Assembly: GCF_003955665.1 (NCBI RefSeq)
Contig: NZ_RXHU01000062.1
Coordinates: 1-64,000, forward strand
DNA length: 64,000 nt
From: Paenibacillus whitsoniae
GTDB taxonomy: Bacteria; Bacillota; Bacilli; Paenibacillales; NBRC-103111
Direction of reading: 5' to 3'
This document shows positions 24,922-33,290 of this stretch, in pieces (the stretch's first letter is position 1; each line of letters opens with the position of its first letter). Position numbers and translations under genes: made by a program. The notes beneath the pieces are model-generated. The model made no database searches, was not told where the DNA came from, and saw only the letters and a program-made list of their open reading frames with translations.

Positions 24922-25914
24922 ATGTATACACAAAAGAAAATACTAATTACCGGTGGAACAGGCACCATTGGGCGACATTTACTGAAAACGATTCTTACTT
25001 ACAGCCCTACAGTTGTGCGTATTTATAGCCGCGACGAGCATAAGCAGTATGAAATGCAGCAGGAGTTCAAAGAATTTACAAACATCCGCTATTTAATCGG
25101 CGATATTCGTGATGAGGTTAGATTGCTGCGCGCAATGGAAGATATTGATTACGTATTTCACCTGGCTGCGATGAAGCACGTGCCAGCATGTGAGTATAAC
25201 CCGTTTGAAGCTGTGAAAACGAATGTACTGGGCACACAAAATGTCATTCAAGCAGCAATTGCTGCAAAGGTGAAAAAAGTGCTTTTCACAAGCACTGATA
25301 AAGCGATTTCTCCGACAAACACTTACGGAGCAACTAAGCTAACTTCCGAAAGATTGATTTCTGCCGCGGAGTATCAGAAGGGGCCAAAACAAACGGTGTT
25401 TTCATCGGTTCGGTTTGGTAATGTGATGAGTTCCCGCGGCTCGGTCATTCCTCTTTTTAAAAAGCAAATATTAGAAGACCGTTGTATTACGGTAACAGAC
25501 CTGAAGATGAAAAGATACATGATGACTCCTACTCAAGCGATCTCACTTATGCTTAAAGCGAATGAGTTAGCTAAGGGAGGAGAGGTATTCGTGCTGAAGA
25601 TGCCTGTCATCAACCTGAAGGATTTAGCGGAGGTCATGATCGAGAAAGTATCAGAGAAATACGGTATCACTGAACAGGTTGAAATTAAGGAAATTGGCTT
25701 ACGACCTGGTGAGAAGATGTATGAGGAACTCATGTCTGATGACGAAGTAAGGGGCTCGTTGGAGACATCTGAGATGTACATTATTCCTTCGCATTTTACT
25801 GATCATGAGTACAGCGAAGCGGTTAGAACGTTGGCGATGCCTTCAATAGAAACGGATGCTTACATTGGTAAAGATGTTCTGGGTGAATGGTTACTGTCTG
25901 AAAAGCTAATATAG
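24922..25914 (+). CDS. pseB: UDP-GlcNAc 4,6-dehydratase (PseB-type)
   Basis: This short-chain dehydratase (330 residues) begins UDP-pseudaminic-type synthesis by turning UDP-GlcNAc into the 4-keto-6-deoxy sugar with C5 inversion. Seen: NAD loop KILITGGTGTIGRHLL, HLAAMKHVPACEYNPFEAV, catalytic STDKAISPTNTYGATKLTSE and LRPGEKMYEELMSDDE. These are common to PseB, FlaA1 and the CapE/FnlA relatives, so the exact product could also be a FucNAc precursor. The presence of pseC, pseH, pseG, pseI and an spsF/pseF about 30 kb away favours PseB. ATG 24922 lacks a perfect ribosome site; GTG 24886 would add 12 unlike residues. Confidence 0.87.
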   Translation: MYTQKKILITGGTGTIGRHLLKTILTYSPTVVRIYSRDEHKQYEMQQEFKEFTNIRYLIGDIRDEVRLLRAMEDIDYVFHLAAMKHVPACEYNPFEAVKTNVLGTQNVIQAAIAAKVKKVLFTSTDKAISPTNTYGATKLTSERLISAAEYQKGPKQTVFSSVRFGNVMSSRGSVIPLFKKQILEDRCITVTDLKMKRYMMTPTQAISLMLKANELAKGGEVFVLKMPVINLKDLAEVMIEKVSEKYGITEQVEIKEIGLRPGEKMYEELMSDDEVRGSLETSEMYIIPSHFTDHEYSEAVRTLAMPSIETDAYIGKDVLGEWLLSEKLI

Positions 25915-25927
25915 GGAGATAATGGAT

Positions 25928-26698
25928 ATGAAAGCTGTAATTCTTGCTGGAGGCCTTGGTACTAGAATTAGTGAAGAAACCCATCTTAAACCAAAACCCA
26001 TGATTGAAATTGGTGGAAGGCCGATCCTATGGCATATCATGAAGATATATTCTCATTACGGTATTAATGAATTTATTATCTGCTTAGGTTATAAAGGGTA
26101 TTTGATTAAGGAGTATTTCGCTAACTATTTTTTGCACATGTCTGACGTGACGTTTGATTTATTGAAGAATACAATGGAAGTTCATCAAAATAATGCAGAA
26201 CAGTGGAAAGTGACCCTTGTGGACACTGGAGAACATACGATGACTGGAGGAAGACTTAAGCGAATTCAATCCTATATTGGAAATGAGCCGTTTTGTTTTA
26301 CTTATGGTGATGGTGTAAGTGATATTAACATTGCGGAGTTGATTAAATTTCATCAAAGTCGACAAACTCTTGCGACTGTAACGGCGGTACAACCTGCGGG
26401 GCGTTTTGGAGCATTGGATCTCAATCAACACTTAGTGACATCCTTTGATGAAAAACCGCAAGGTGATGGGGCCTGGGTCAATGGAGGCTTTTTTATTCTA
26501 GAGCCACAGGCGCTAAATTATATCAAAGGCGACGAAACCGTGTGGGAGCAGGAGCCCATAGAAAGATTAGCCCAAAATTCGCAGCTTTCGGCCTATCGCC
26601 ATAATAGCTTCTGGCAGCCAATGGACACGCTGAGAGACAGGGTGAAGTTGGAAGAAATGTGGGAAACAGGAGCGGCGCCGTGGAAGGTATGGGTATAA
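25928..26698 (+). CDS. rfbF: Glucose-1-phosphate cytidylyltransferase
   Basis: RfbF makes CDP-glucose from CTP and glucose-1-phosphate. The protein has 256 residues. Signature: MKAVILAGGLGTRISEETHL then KPKPMIEIGGRPILWHIM, later FCFTYGDGVSDINI (metal site) and WVNGGFFILEP. ATG 25928 is chosen over ATG 25922 because it is 9 bases rather than 3 from GGGAG and agrees with the family start. It opens a CDP-sugar cassette of five closely packed genes running to 30454. Confidence 0.94.
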   Translation: MKAVILAGGLGTRISEETHLKPKPMIEIGGRPILWHIMKIYSHYGINEFIICLGYKGYLIKEYFANYFLHMSDVTFDLLKNTMEVHQNNAEQWKVTLVDTGEHTMTGGRLKRIQSYIGNEPFCFTYGDGVSDINIAELIKFHQSRQTLATVTAVQPAGRFGALDLNQHLVTSFDEKPQGDGAWVNGGFFILEPQALNYIKGDETVWEQEPIERLAQNSQLSAYRHNSFWQPMDTLRDRVKLEEMWETGAAPWKVWV

Positions 26699-26700
26699 GT

Positions 26701-27783
26701 ATGAGACAGCAATTCTGGCAAGGAAAGAGAGTGCTTATTACAGGTAATACAGGCTTCAAAGGAAGTTGGCTATCCCTATGGCTAACTCATTTAGGAGCAG
26801 AAGTGTTTGGGTTTGCTCTAGAACCAAAGAACCCTAGTCTATTTAAACTACTTCGCTTGGATCAGAGTATGGCATATACGTTTGGGGATGTTCGTGATAC
26901 AGATCGCGTAGTAAAGGCTGTAAGCGAATTAAAACCTGAAATTATCTTCCACTTGGCAGCGCAATCCCTAGTCAGGCCTTCTTATACAGATCCTGTAACT
27001 ACATTTTCTACGAATATTATGGGCACGGTTTCCATAATGGAAGCTGCTAGGCTTCAAGATCATGTTCGAGTTTTAATTAATGTAACAAGTGATAAATGTT
27101 ATGAAAACAAAGAATGGATTTGGCCGTATAGAGAGACGGATCCTATGGGTGGGCATGATCCTTATAGTTCGAGCAAGGGCTGTTCAGAACTAGTGACATC
27201 GGCGTACCATAAGTCATTTTTTGATAAAGGAAACAGAGATATAGCAATCGCATCTGCGAGAGCAGGGAATGTTATTGGTGGAGGAGACTGGGCGGCAGAC
27301 CGGCTCATTCCTGATATATTAAATGCCTTATCTGAGAATAGGAATATCGTCTTACGGAATCCAAATGCAATTCGTCCATGGCAGCATGTGCTCGAAGCCT
27401 TAGGAGGATACTTACTGTTGGCCGAGAAGGTGTGGGAGAATAAAGATCTATCCGGTGCTTGGAATTTTGGGCCATCACCATCTGCGGAGACTGCTGTAGT
27501 TAATGTAGCGAGTAAGCTGGTTCAGTTCTGGGGACAAAGTCGCAGCAAGGTAATTTATGATACGCTTGAAAACCCTCATGAAGCAATGACACTTAAATTA
27601 GATAGTACCAAAGCGCATTTCCTTTTGAATTGGAAACCACGTCTTACACTAGATGAATCCTTGAAGTGGATTGTTGATTGGCATCGTCAATACTTGCAAC
27701 AAGAAAATATGCATCACGTTACGCTGGAGCAAATAGTAAAGTATGAAAAGTGTAGTAGTTCTGAGCTAAGGAGCAGATCCTGA
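26701..27783 (+). CDS. rfbG: CDP-glucose 4,6-dehydratase
   Basis: RfbG converts CDP-glucose to CDP-4-keto-6-deoxyglucose. The protein has 360 residues. NAD-binding loop VLITGNTGFKGSWLSLWL, HLAAQSLVRPSYTDPVTTF, a catalytic Tyr/Lys in DPYSSSKGCSELV, and RAGNVIGGGDWAADRLIPD are all characteristic. It follows rfbF within two bases, so is co-translated. The start is ATG 26701; ATG 26689 in the same frame is possible but abuts GGAAGG. Its end overlaps the next start by one base (TGATG). Confidence 0.94.
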   Translation: MRQQFWQGKRVLITGNTGFKGSWLSLWLTHLGAEVFGFALEPKNPSLFKLLRLDQSMAYTFGDVRDTDRVVKAVSELKPEIIFHLAAQSLVRPSYTDPVTTFSTNIMGTVSIMEAARLQDHVRVLINVTSDKCYENKEWIWPYRETDPMGGHDPYSSSKGCSELVTSAYHKSFFDKGNRDIAIASARAGNVIGGGDWAADRLIPDILNALSENRNIVLRNPNAIRPWQHVLEALGGYLLLAEKVWENKDLSGAWNFGPSPSAETAVVNVASKLVQFWGQSRSKVIYDTLENPHEAMTLKLDSTKAHFLLNWKPRLTLDESLKWIVDWHRQYLQQENMHHVTLEQIVKYEKCSSSELRSRS

Positions 27784-29015
27784 TGGAAGATAGAAAATGT
27801 CGCTTCTGCGACGCGGCGCTTACAGTAACTTGTGTTGATCTTGGTATGACACCTTTATCGAATTCCTATTTGCATCAGGGTTCTTTAGATAAAAAAGAAA
27901 GTTTCTATCCTTTGCATGCCTATGTGTGCGGAGAATGCTTTTTGGTTCAATTGGAGAAATTTGAATCAGCTGAGCATATTTTTAGTGACTATGCATATTT
28001 TAGCTCATACTCCGATAGCTGGCTTGAGCACATGAAGCAATATGTGAGCGAGATTACTTCTGATTATGAATTAACTAGCGAATCTCTGGTAATTGAAGTA
28101 GCTAGCAACGATGGATATTTACTGCAATATTTCAAAGAGTTGAATATACCTGTTCTAGGAGTTGAACCGGCAGCTAACGTAGCTAAAGTTGCTAAGGAGA
28201 AGGGGATTGAAACGTACGTTAATTTTTTTGGGAGGAAGGCGGCGTCTGAGCTAGCATCAATGGGTAAGCAAGCGGATTTGTTGATTGGCAATAACGTTTT
28301 GGCTCATGTACCGGATCTTCATGATTTTGTGGAAGGTATGTCTTTAGCGCTTAAACCAAATGGTATTATTACCATGGAGTTTCCTCATCTTCTTCGGCTT
28401 ATGTCGGAAAATCAATTTGATACCATATATCACGAGCACTTTTCTTATTTTTCACTAATTACTGTTATGAAGATCTTCGCCTCAAAAAAATTAACCGTAT
28501 TCGATGTCCAGGAGTTGCCGACTCACGGGGGCTCTATACGTATTTACGCTCAACATAAGGAGTCCGGAGAACATCCGGTAAGTAGCAGGGTAGAGAATAT
28601 GTTGAAAAAGGAAGAGTCTTTCGGAATGTATGATCTATCAAGATATACAGCTTTTTCAGAGAATGTGAAAGCAACGAAGCGTGCGATTCTGGAGTTTTTC
28701 ATCACAGCTAAAAATGAGGGCAAAACCATAGTCGGGTATGGAGCTCCCGCAAAAGGAAACACGCTTTTGAACTATTGTGGAGTTGGTATGGATTTTATCG
28801 ACTATACAGTAGATCGCAGTCCTCACAAGCAAGGATTATTTCTACCAGGCACACGTATTCCAATCTATGATCCGATCAAAATCGCAGAGACAAAACCAGA
28901 TTATATTCTAATTTTGCCATGGAATCTCAAGGATGAGATTAGTAAACAGATGAAACACATTTATGAGTGGGGAGGACGATTTGTCGTACCGGTCCCTGAA
29001 GTGGAGGTGTTTTAA
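27783..29015 (+). CDS. Nucleotide-sugar C-methyltransferase
   Basis: This is a 410-residue SAM-dependent enzyme of the TylC3-like three-part family. The N-terminal zinc-binding domain is CRFCDAAL ... CVDLGMTPLSNSYL ... YVCGECFLVQLE. The SAM-binding core is VIEVASNDGYLLQYF and LIGNNVLAHVPDLHDFV, with HEHFSYFSL. The C-terminal Rossmann-like domain is IVGYGAPAKGNTLLNYCGV. Family members add a branch methyl at C3 of 4-keto sugars. Between rfbG and an epimerase/reductase pair, the likely substrate is CDP-4-keto-6-deoxyglucose, giving a branched 3-C-methyl-6-deoxyhexose. Confidence 0.9.
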   Translation: MEDRKCRFCDAALTVTCVDLGMTPLSNSYLHQGSLDKKESFYPLHAYVCGECFLVQLEKFESAEHIFSDYAYFSSYSDSWLEHMKQYVSEITSDYELTSESLVIEVASNDGYLLQYFKELNIPVLGVEPAANVAKVAKEKGIETYVNFFGRKAASELASMGKQADLLIGNNVLAHVPDLHDFVEGMSLALKPNGIITMEFPHLLRLMSENQFDTIYHEHFSYFSLITVMKIFASKKLTVFDVQELPTHGGSIRIYAQHKESGEHPVSSRVENMLKKEESFGMYDLSRYTAFSENVKATKRAILEFFITAKNEGKTIVGYGAPAKGNTLLNYCGVGMDFIDYTVDRSPHKQGLFLPGTRIPIYDPIKIAETKPDYILILPWNLKDEISKQMKHIYEWGGRFVVPVPEVEVF

Positions 29016-29549
29016 CTGCTATTCACAGAAACTAGATTAAAGGATGCTTACATCATTGAATTGGACAAGATAGAGGATGATCGCGGTTTCTTCGCCAGAT
29101 CCTGGTGCCGAGAAGAGTTTAAGCAACGGGGAATGAATCCGAATCTTGTTCAGTGCAATATCTCCTACAATAAGAAAAAAGGAACATTAAGAGGAATGCA
29201 CTATCAGGTAGCCCCTCATGAGGAAGCTAAGTTGGTGAGATGCACCAGAGGTGCTATTTACGATGTCATTATCGATTTGCGCCCCGAGTCTAAGACATAT
29301 AAGAAGTGGGTTTCAGTTGAATTAACCGCGGACAATAGAACGATGCTGTATGTTCCAGAGGGATTTGCTCATGGGTTTCAGACGCTTCAGGATGAAACAG
29401 AGGTGTTTTATCAGATGAGTGAGTTTTATGATCCTGAATGTGCGAGAGGTGCACGGTGGGATGATCCGGCCTTTGGGATTGAGTGGCCTGGGGAACATGG
29501 ACATGTCATATCAGCCAAAGATAGAAGTTATTCGGAGTATCTGTTATGA
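29016..29549 (+). CDS. Nucleotide-sugar 3,5-epimerase (RmlC family), CTG start
   Basis: This 177-residue cupin epimerase is of the RmlC/RfbC family. Motifs: IIELDKIEDDRGFFARSW, VQCNISYNKKKGTLRGMHYQ, RCTRGAIYDVIIDLRP and VPEGFAHGFQTL. The family N-terminus (LFTETRLKDAYIIELDKIED) lies upstream of the first ATG/TTG/GTG and can be reached only by starting at CTG 29016, immediately after the previous stop and 6 bases from GGAGGTG (29003-29009). TTG 29061 would cut off the first beta strand and has no ribosome site. Substrate here is probably a CDP-linked 4-keto sugar rather than dTDP, judging from neighbours. Confidence 0.85.
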   Translation: MLFTETRLKDAYIIELDKIEDDRGFFARSWCREEFKQRGMNPNLVQCNISYNKKKGTLRGMHYQVAPHEEAKLVRCTRGAIYDVIIDLRPESKTYKKWVSVELTADNRTMLYVPEGFAHGFQTLQDETEVFYQMSEFYDPECARGARWDDPAFGIEWPGEHGHVISAKDRSYSEYLL

Positions 29550-30454
29550 AAAGAATATTGGTGACTGGGGCAAACGGTTTTATTGGCAAGAATGTTTTAC
29601 TTCAGTTAGCTAATTCAGAGTATGAGGTTCATGGGACTACTAGAGATTTAGTTCAACATAGTGATCAGTCGAATATGCAACACCATCGAATTGATCTAAT
29701 GGATCGCATGCAAGTAGTTTCATTGATGAATGAAGTTAGGCCGACACATTTACTACATTTAGCATGGTATACAAAGCCCAAAATGTATTGGTCCTCATTG
29801 GAGAACTTTGAGTGGTTGCAAGCCAGTATTCATTTGGTTCAAGAATTCTATAGATCAGGCGGACGGCGGGTTGTTGTTGCAGGAAGTTGCGCTGAGTATG
29901 ATTGGGTACAAGGTTATTTACAAGAAGCTATAACACCTTTATGCTATACATCTCCTTATGCAGCCTGTAAGAATTATCTTCAGGGTATTCTAGAATCATA
30001 TTCCAAGCAGGTAAACTTAAGCTATGCATGGGGAAGGATTTTTTTCTTATACGGCCCTTACGAGCATCCCGATAAGCTAGTTTCCTCCGTAATAACTTCG
30101 CTATTAAAGAGTCAGGAAGCACAATGCACACACGGGGAACAACTTAGGGATTTTTTACATGTTAGCGATGTGGCGAATGCTTTCATCTCTATACTTAACA
30201 GTGAGCTCCAGGGGACGGTAAATATCTCCTCAGGTCAGCCTATAAAAATAAGTGATATTATTATGGGGATTGCTGCAAAGTTAAACAGGGAAGATCTGGT
30301 CAAGTTTGGAGCTATTAAATCACCTCTAAATGAACCTTATTTTATAGTTGGAAGCAATCAAAGGATTACTCACGAAACGGGGTGGACTCCTACGGTTTCG
30401 CTTTCTGATGGTTTGGAAAATACAATTAACTGGTGGAAAAGTCAGTTGTCTTAG
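29546..30454 (+). CDS. NAD(P)-dependent nucleotide-sugar 4-reductase/epimerase
   Basis: This is an extended short-chain dehydrogenase of 302 residues. Seen: RILVTGANGFIGKNVLL at the N-terminus, HLLHLAWYTKPKMYW, the variant catalytic segment VVAGSCAEYDW in place of the usual SSxxVYG, YAACK (Tyr-Lys pair) and EQLRDFLHVSDVANAF. The SCAEYDW variant occurs in reductases of NDP-4-keto sugars. It overlaps the epimerase by four bases and closes the CDP-sugar cassette, so I infer it reduces the C4 keto group of the methylated sugar. Confidence 0.85.
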   Translation: MKRILVTGANGFIGKNVLLQLANSEYEVHGTTRDLVQHSDQSNMQHHRIDLMDRMQVVSLMNEVRPTHLLHLAWYTKPKMYWSSLENFEWLQASIHLVQEFYRSGGRRVVVAGSCAEYDWVQGYLQEAITPLCYTSPYAACKNYLQGILESYSKQVNLSYAWGRIFFLYGPYEHPDKLVSSVITSLLKSQEAQCTHGEQLRDFLHVSDVANAFISILNSELQGTVNISSGQPIKISDIIMGIAAKLNREDLVKFGAIKSPLNEPYFIVGSNQRITHETGWTPTVSLSDGLENTINWWKSQLS

Positions 30455-30462
30455 GAGGAAAC

Positions 30463-31656
30463 ATGAACTCTATCCCTCAGTGCCCAATATGTAACTCACT
30501 TGAAACAAAATGTTTCCTAAGAAGATTGGAAGTTCCTGTACACCAAAACTTACTTATGAAGAGTCAAAAGAGTGCACAAAGTATAAACCGTGGCGATCTG
30601 TCTTTATATGTTTGTACATCATGTGGATTTGTATTTAATACTGATTTCGACCTTGCGAAGATGAACTATAGTTCCGAATATAATAATTCTCAAACATATT
30701 CCCCTTTTTTCGAGCAATATGTCAATGGTCTTGTTCAGCGTATATCCGAAGAAGTAGGTGATACAGACTGCACAGTGATCGAAATTGGTTGTGGCAAGGG
30801 TGATTTTCTTAAGCGTATTGTACAAACTAACCCGAATGTTAAAGGTTTTGGTTTTGACCCTAGCTATGAAGGGGATAGCACTTACAATGATGGTAGACTG
30901 ACTTTCATAAAAGAATTTTATGATGCAAACTATGCTCATATTAACGCCGATATAGTGATATGTAGGCATGTTATCGAACACGTAGAAACTCCTGTTCAGT
31001 TGTTAAGTACTGTTCGACAAGCCCTAATTTCAAGTGCAAATACGAAGTTGTTCTTTGAAACTCCTTGCGTAGACTGGATATTGGAAAATCAAGTTTATTG
31101 GGATTTTTTCTATGAACATTGTTCGTATTTTACGAAGAGTTCTTTAACAACCGCTTTTGAAAGGGCTGGCTTTCAGGCTGAAAGAATTACCCATATATTC
31201 AATGGACAGTATTTATGGATGGAAGCGACTTTAGGGGATGTCAAGGATACGGTTTCAGTAGATGATTCAAAAAGAACGTATCAGTTGGCTGAAAGGTTTA
31301 CTCAGAATGAATTTGTAATAACAAATAAATGGAAAACTACGCTTCAAACAATGGAACTACAAGGAAGTATTGCTGTTTGGGGTGCAGGTGCCAAAGGTGT
31401 CACCATCGCGAATTTGTTAGATCCAGAGTGTAAACTAATAAGTTGCATTGTGGATATTAATCCCGCCAAGCAAGGGAAGTATTTGCCTGGGACAGGACAT
31501 CCGATTGTCGGTGTTACAGAGTTGGAATACTATAATATTTCTGATGTGGTTGTAATGAATTTGAATTACAGGGATGAGATAGCAAGTTTATTACAACAGC
31601 ACAATATAAAAGTAAATTTGATTGAATTGGAGACCCACAATGAGAATAACCATTGA
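30463..31656 (+). CDS. Second three-domain SAM methyltransferase
   Basis: This 397-residue relative of the C-methyltransferase at 27783 has a zinc-binding N-terminus (CPICNSLETKC, CTSCGFVF), SAM loop VIEIGCGKGDFLKRI and HVIEHVETPVQL, and a C-terminal Rossmann-like module IAVWGAGAKGVTIANLL ... DINPAKQGKYLPGTGHPIVG. ATG 30463 follows AGGAGG (30453-30458). It differs from its neighbour in the Tyr/His-rich segment YEHCSYFTKSSL, so a different sugar or position is likely. Whether it makes a C- or O-methyl group cannot be told from sequence. Confidence 0.85.
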   Translation: MNSIPQCPICNSLETKCFLRRLEVPVHQNLLMKSQKSAQSINRGDLSLYVCTSCGFVFNTDFDLAKMNYSSEYNNSQTYSPFFEQYVNGLVQRISEEVGDTDCTVIEIGCGKGDFLKRIVQTNPNVKGFGFDPSYEGDSTYNDGRLTFIKEFYDANYAHINADIVICRHVIEHVETPVQLLSTVRQALISSANTKLFFETPCVDWILENQVYWDFFYEHCSYFTKSSLTTAFERAGFQAERITHIFNGQYLWMEATLGDVKDTVSVDDSKRTYQLAERFTQNEFVITNKWKTTLQTMELQGSIAVWGAGAKGVTIANLLDPECKLISCIVDINPAKQGKYLPGTGHPIVGVTELEYYNISDVVVMNLNYRDEIASLLQQHNIKVNLIELETHNENNH

Positions 31657-32413
31657 TACTGAGAAAAGATTGCTCATTGAACAATCAGAACATCAATTAA
31701 TTGAAAGGCCTCTCTATTCTAAAGAAGCATTCGAAATCATTTCCGAACTTTGGGTAAAAGTAGGATGGAATGAGAAATATAGCTACACATTTTCATGGAT
31801 GGGAAGGCCTGTAATTCAACTTCCAGAAGATATGATACGTATTCAAGAGGTTATTTACGAATTAAAGCCTGATGTTATTGTTGAAACAGGAGTAGCACAT
31901 GGCGGATCTCTGATTTTTTATGCGACCTTGTGTAAAGCGATGAACCAGGGAAGAATCATTGGCGTTGATATTGAAATACGCCCGAACAATCGTAAAGAGA
32001 TTGAAAGTCATGAACTAGCCTCCTACATTTCGTTGGTAGAAGGCGATTCTGTACAAGAAGCAACACTAAGTCAAGTTAAGTCACTAATTAAAAATGGTGA
32101 AAAAATTCTAGTTGTACTTGATTCTAATCATTCTAAGGATCATGTTGCAAAAGAGCTAGAAGCTTATCATGAGCTGGTTTCAGAGGGATCGTATATTGTG
32201 GTTACAGATGGGATTATGAAAGATTTATATGATACTCCTCGTGGAGAAGGCGATTGGAAACAGGATAACCCGGTTAGTGCAGTTGAAGAGTTTCTAGAAA
32301 AATATCCTCAGTATCAATTATCGCAACCAAGTTGGCCTTTTAATGAGAGTGAATTGACGGAGAATATTACACATTGGCCATCATCCTGGTTAAAAAAGGG
32401 GAAAATGGAATGA
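31640..32413 (+). CDS. CmcI-family methyltransferase
   Basis: This 257-residue protein is of the CmcI / rhamnosyl O-methyltransferase family. Motifs: VIVETGVAHGGSLIFYATL (SAM loop), IIGVDIEIRP, ISLVEGDSVQEATL, VVLDSNHSKDHVAKEL (metal and His site) and YIVVTDGIMKDLYDTPRGEG. These enzymes transfer methyl groups to hydroxyls of sugars or small molecules with a divalent metal. ATG 31640 overlaps the upstream gene by 17 bases and lies 7 bases after TTGGAG. Inferred role: O-methylation of a glycan sugar. Confidence 0.88.
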   Translation: MRITIDTEKRLLIEQSEHQLIERPLYSKEAFEIISELWVKVGWNEKYSYTFSWMGRPVIQLPEDMIRIQEVIYELKPDVIVETGVAHGGSLIFYATLCKAMNQGRIIGVDIEIRPNNRKEIESHELASYISLVEGDSVQEATLSQVKSLIKNGEKILVVLDSNHSKDHVAKELEAYHELVSEGSYIVVTDGIMKDLYDTPRGEGDWKQDNPVSAVEEFLEKYPQYQLSQPSWPFNESELTENITHWPSSWLKKGKME

Positions 32414-33279
32414 ATCTATATATTAATCCAACAGTAAGCAGCGAAGAAATTCATAATAAACTCTATGCTGGTGATTTATTAGTGTTTACTAATAAGAGAA
32501 GCGCCTTGCTATTAGTAGAATACGCAAGAGAGTTGATAGCAGAAGTTTTTGGCGAGCTGAATCCATTGAAAGCTCAGGAAGCAATGACGGTGGAGGAATT
32601 TGTGAAAATCGTTGGACCCCTGAAATCAAAATTCACCAATAGTCCTCGTACTAAAGAATTAGTAAAAGGCATAATGGAAGAACTTGATTACGATCTAACA
32701 GAAACTTATTTTGATGTACCGCGGCTACGAATTGTCACACATGATAATTACTTGAGTTCAGGAGTCGGTTATGCCTATAAGCCACACCGTGACACTTGGT
32801 ATGGTAGTCCAGTGCAACAAGTGAATTATTGGCTTCCAGTATTTGATATTACCTCGAAGAATGGGCTTGCATTTTATCCTAAATATTGGAATGAAAAAAT
32901 CGCGAATACTTCATCAGAGTTTAGTTATAAAGAGTGGGTTGAGGTCGGTCGAAACTTGGCTATTTCTCAAATTAAAACAGATACTCGCAAGCATCCATTG
33001 CCAAGTGAGGAAATTGCTATTAGTGATGAAATGAGATTTAGCTGTAGTGCCGCAGAAATGGTGGCATTTTCTGCTTCGCATCTTCATGGGACAGTTCCAA
33101 ACCAAGCTGGTTTTACACGTTTCAGTATAGATTTTCGTGTTGTAAAACATAAAGATTTAAAAGATGATTTTGGGGCACCCCATATAGATAATGATTCAAA
33201 AGGTACGACACTAGGTGATTTCCTGCGAGGCAGTGATCTTGGGCCTATACCACGTGATATTGTTTCTAAATTTGAATGA
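32410..33279 (+). CDS. 2-oxoglutarate/Fe(II) oxygenase, phytanoyl-CoA dioxygenase-like
   Basis: This 289-residue protein has a double-stranded beta-helix oxygenase pattern. The iron ligands would be His126 and Asp128 in KPHRDTWYG and His224 or His226 in SASHLHGTVPN; the 2-oxoglutarate Arg follows in TRFSIDFRV. ATG 32410 overlaps the methyltransferase stop by four bases. Enzymes of this kind hydroxylate or otherwise oxidise small substrates and secondary metabolites. Here the substrate is probably the nucleotide sugar or a glycan sugar made by the neighbours, which would be uncommon in flagellar glycosylation. Function is inferred from context. Confidence 0.8.
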   Translation: MNLYINPTVSSEEIHNKLYAGDLLVFTNKRSALLLVEYARELIAEVFGELNPLKAQEAMTVEEFVKIVGPLKSKFTNSPRTKELVKGIMEELDYDLTETYFDVPRLRIVTHDNYLSSGVGYAYKPHRDTWYGSPVQQVNYWLPVFDITSKNGLAFYPKYWNEKIANTSSEFSYKEWVEVGRNLAISQIKTDTRKHPLPSEEIAISDEMRFSCSAAEMVAFSASHLHGTVPNQAGFTRFSIDFRVVKHKDLKDDFGAPHIDNDSKGTTLGDFLRGSDLGPIPRDIVSKFE

Positions 33280-33290
33280 GGAGTTTCCAA

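Noticed and set aside
25928..30454. A 3,6-dideoxyhexose (abequose, tyvelose type) pathway
   Set aside because: The essential C3 dehydrase (RfbH/E1) and its reductase are not present in the cassette.
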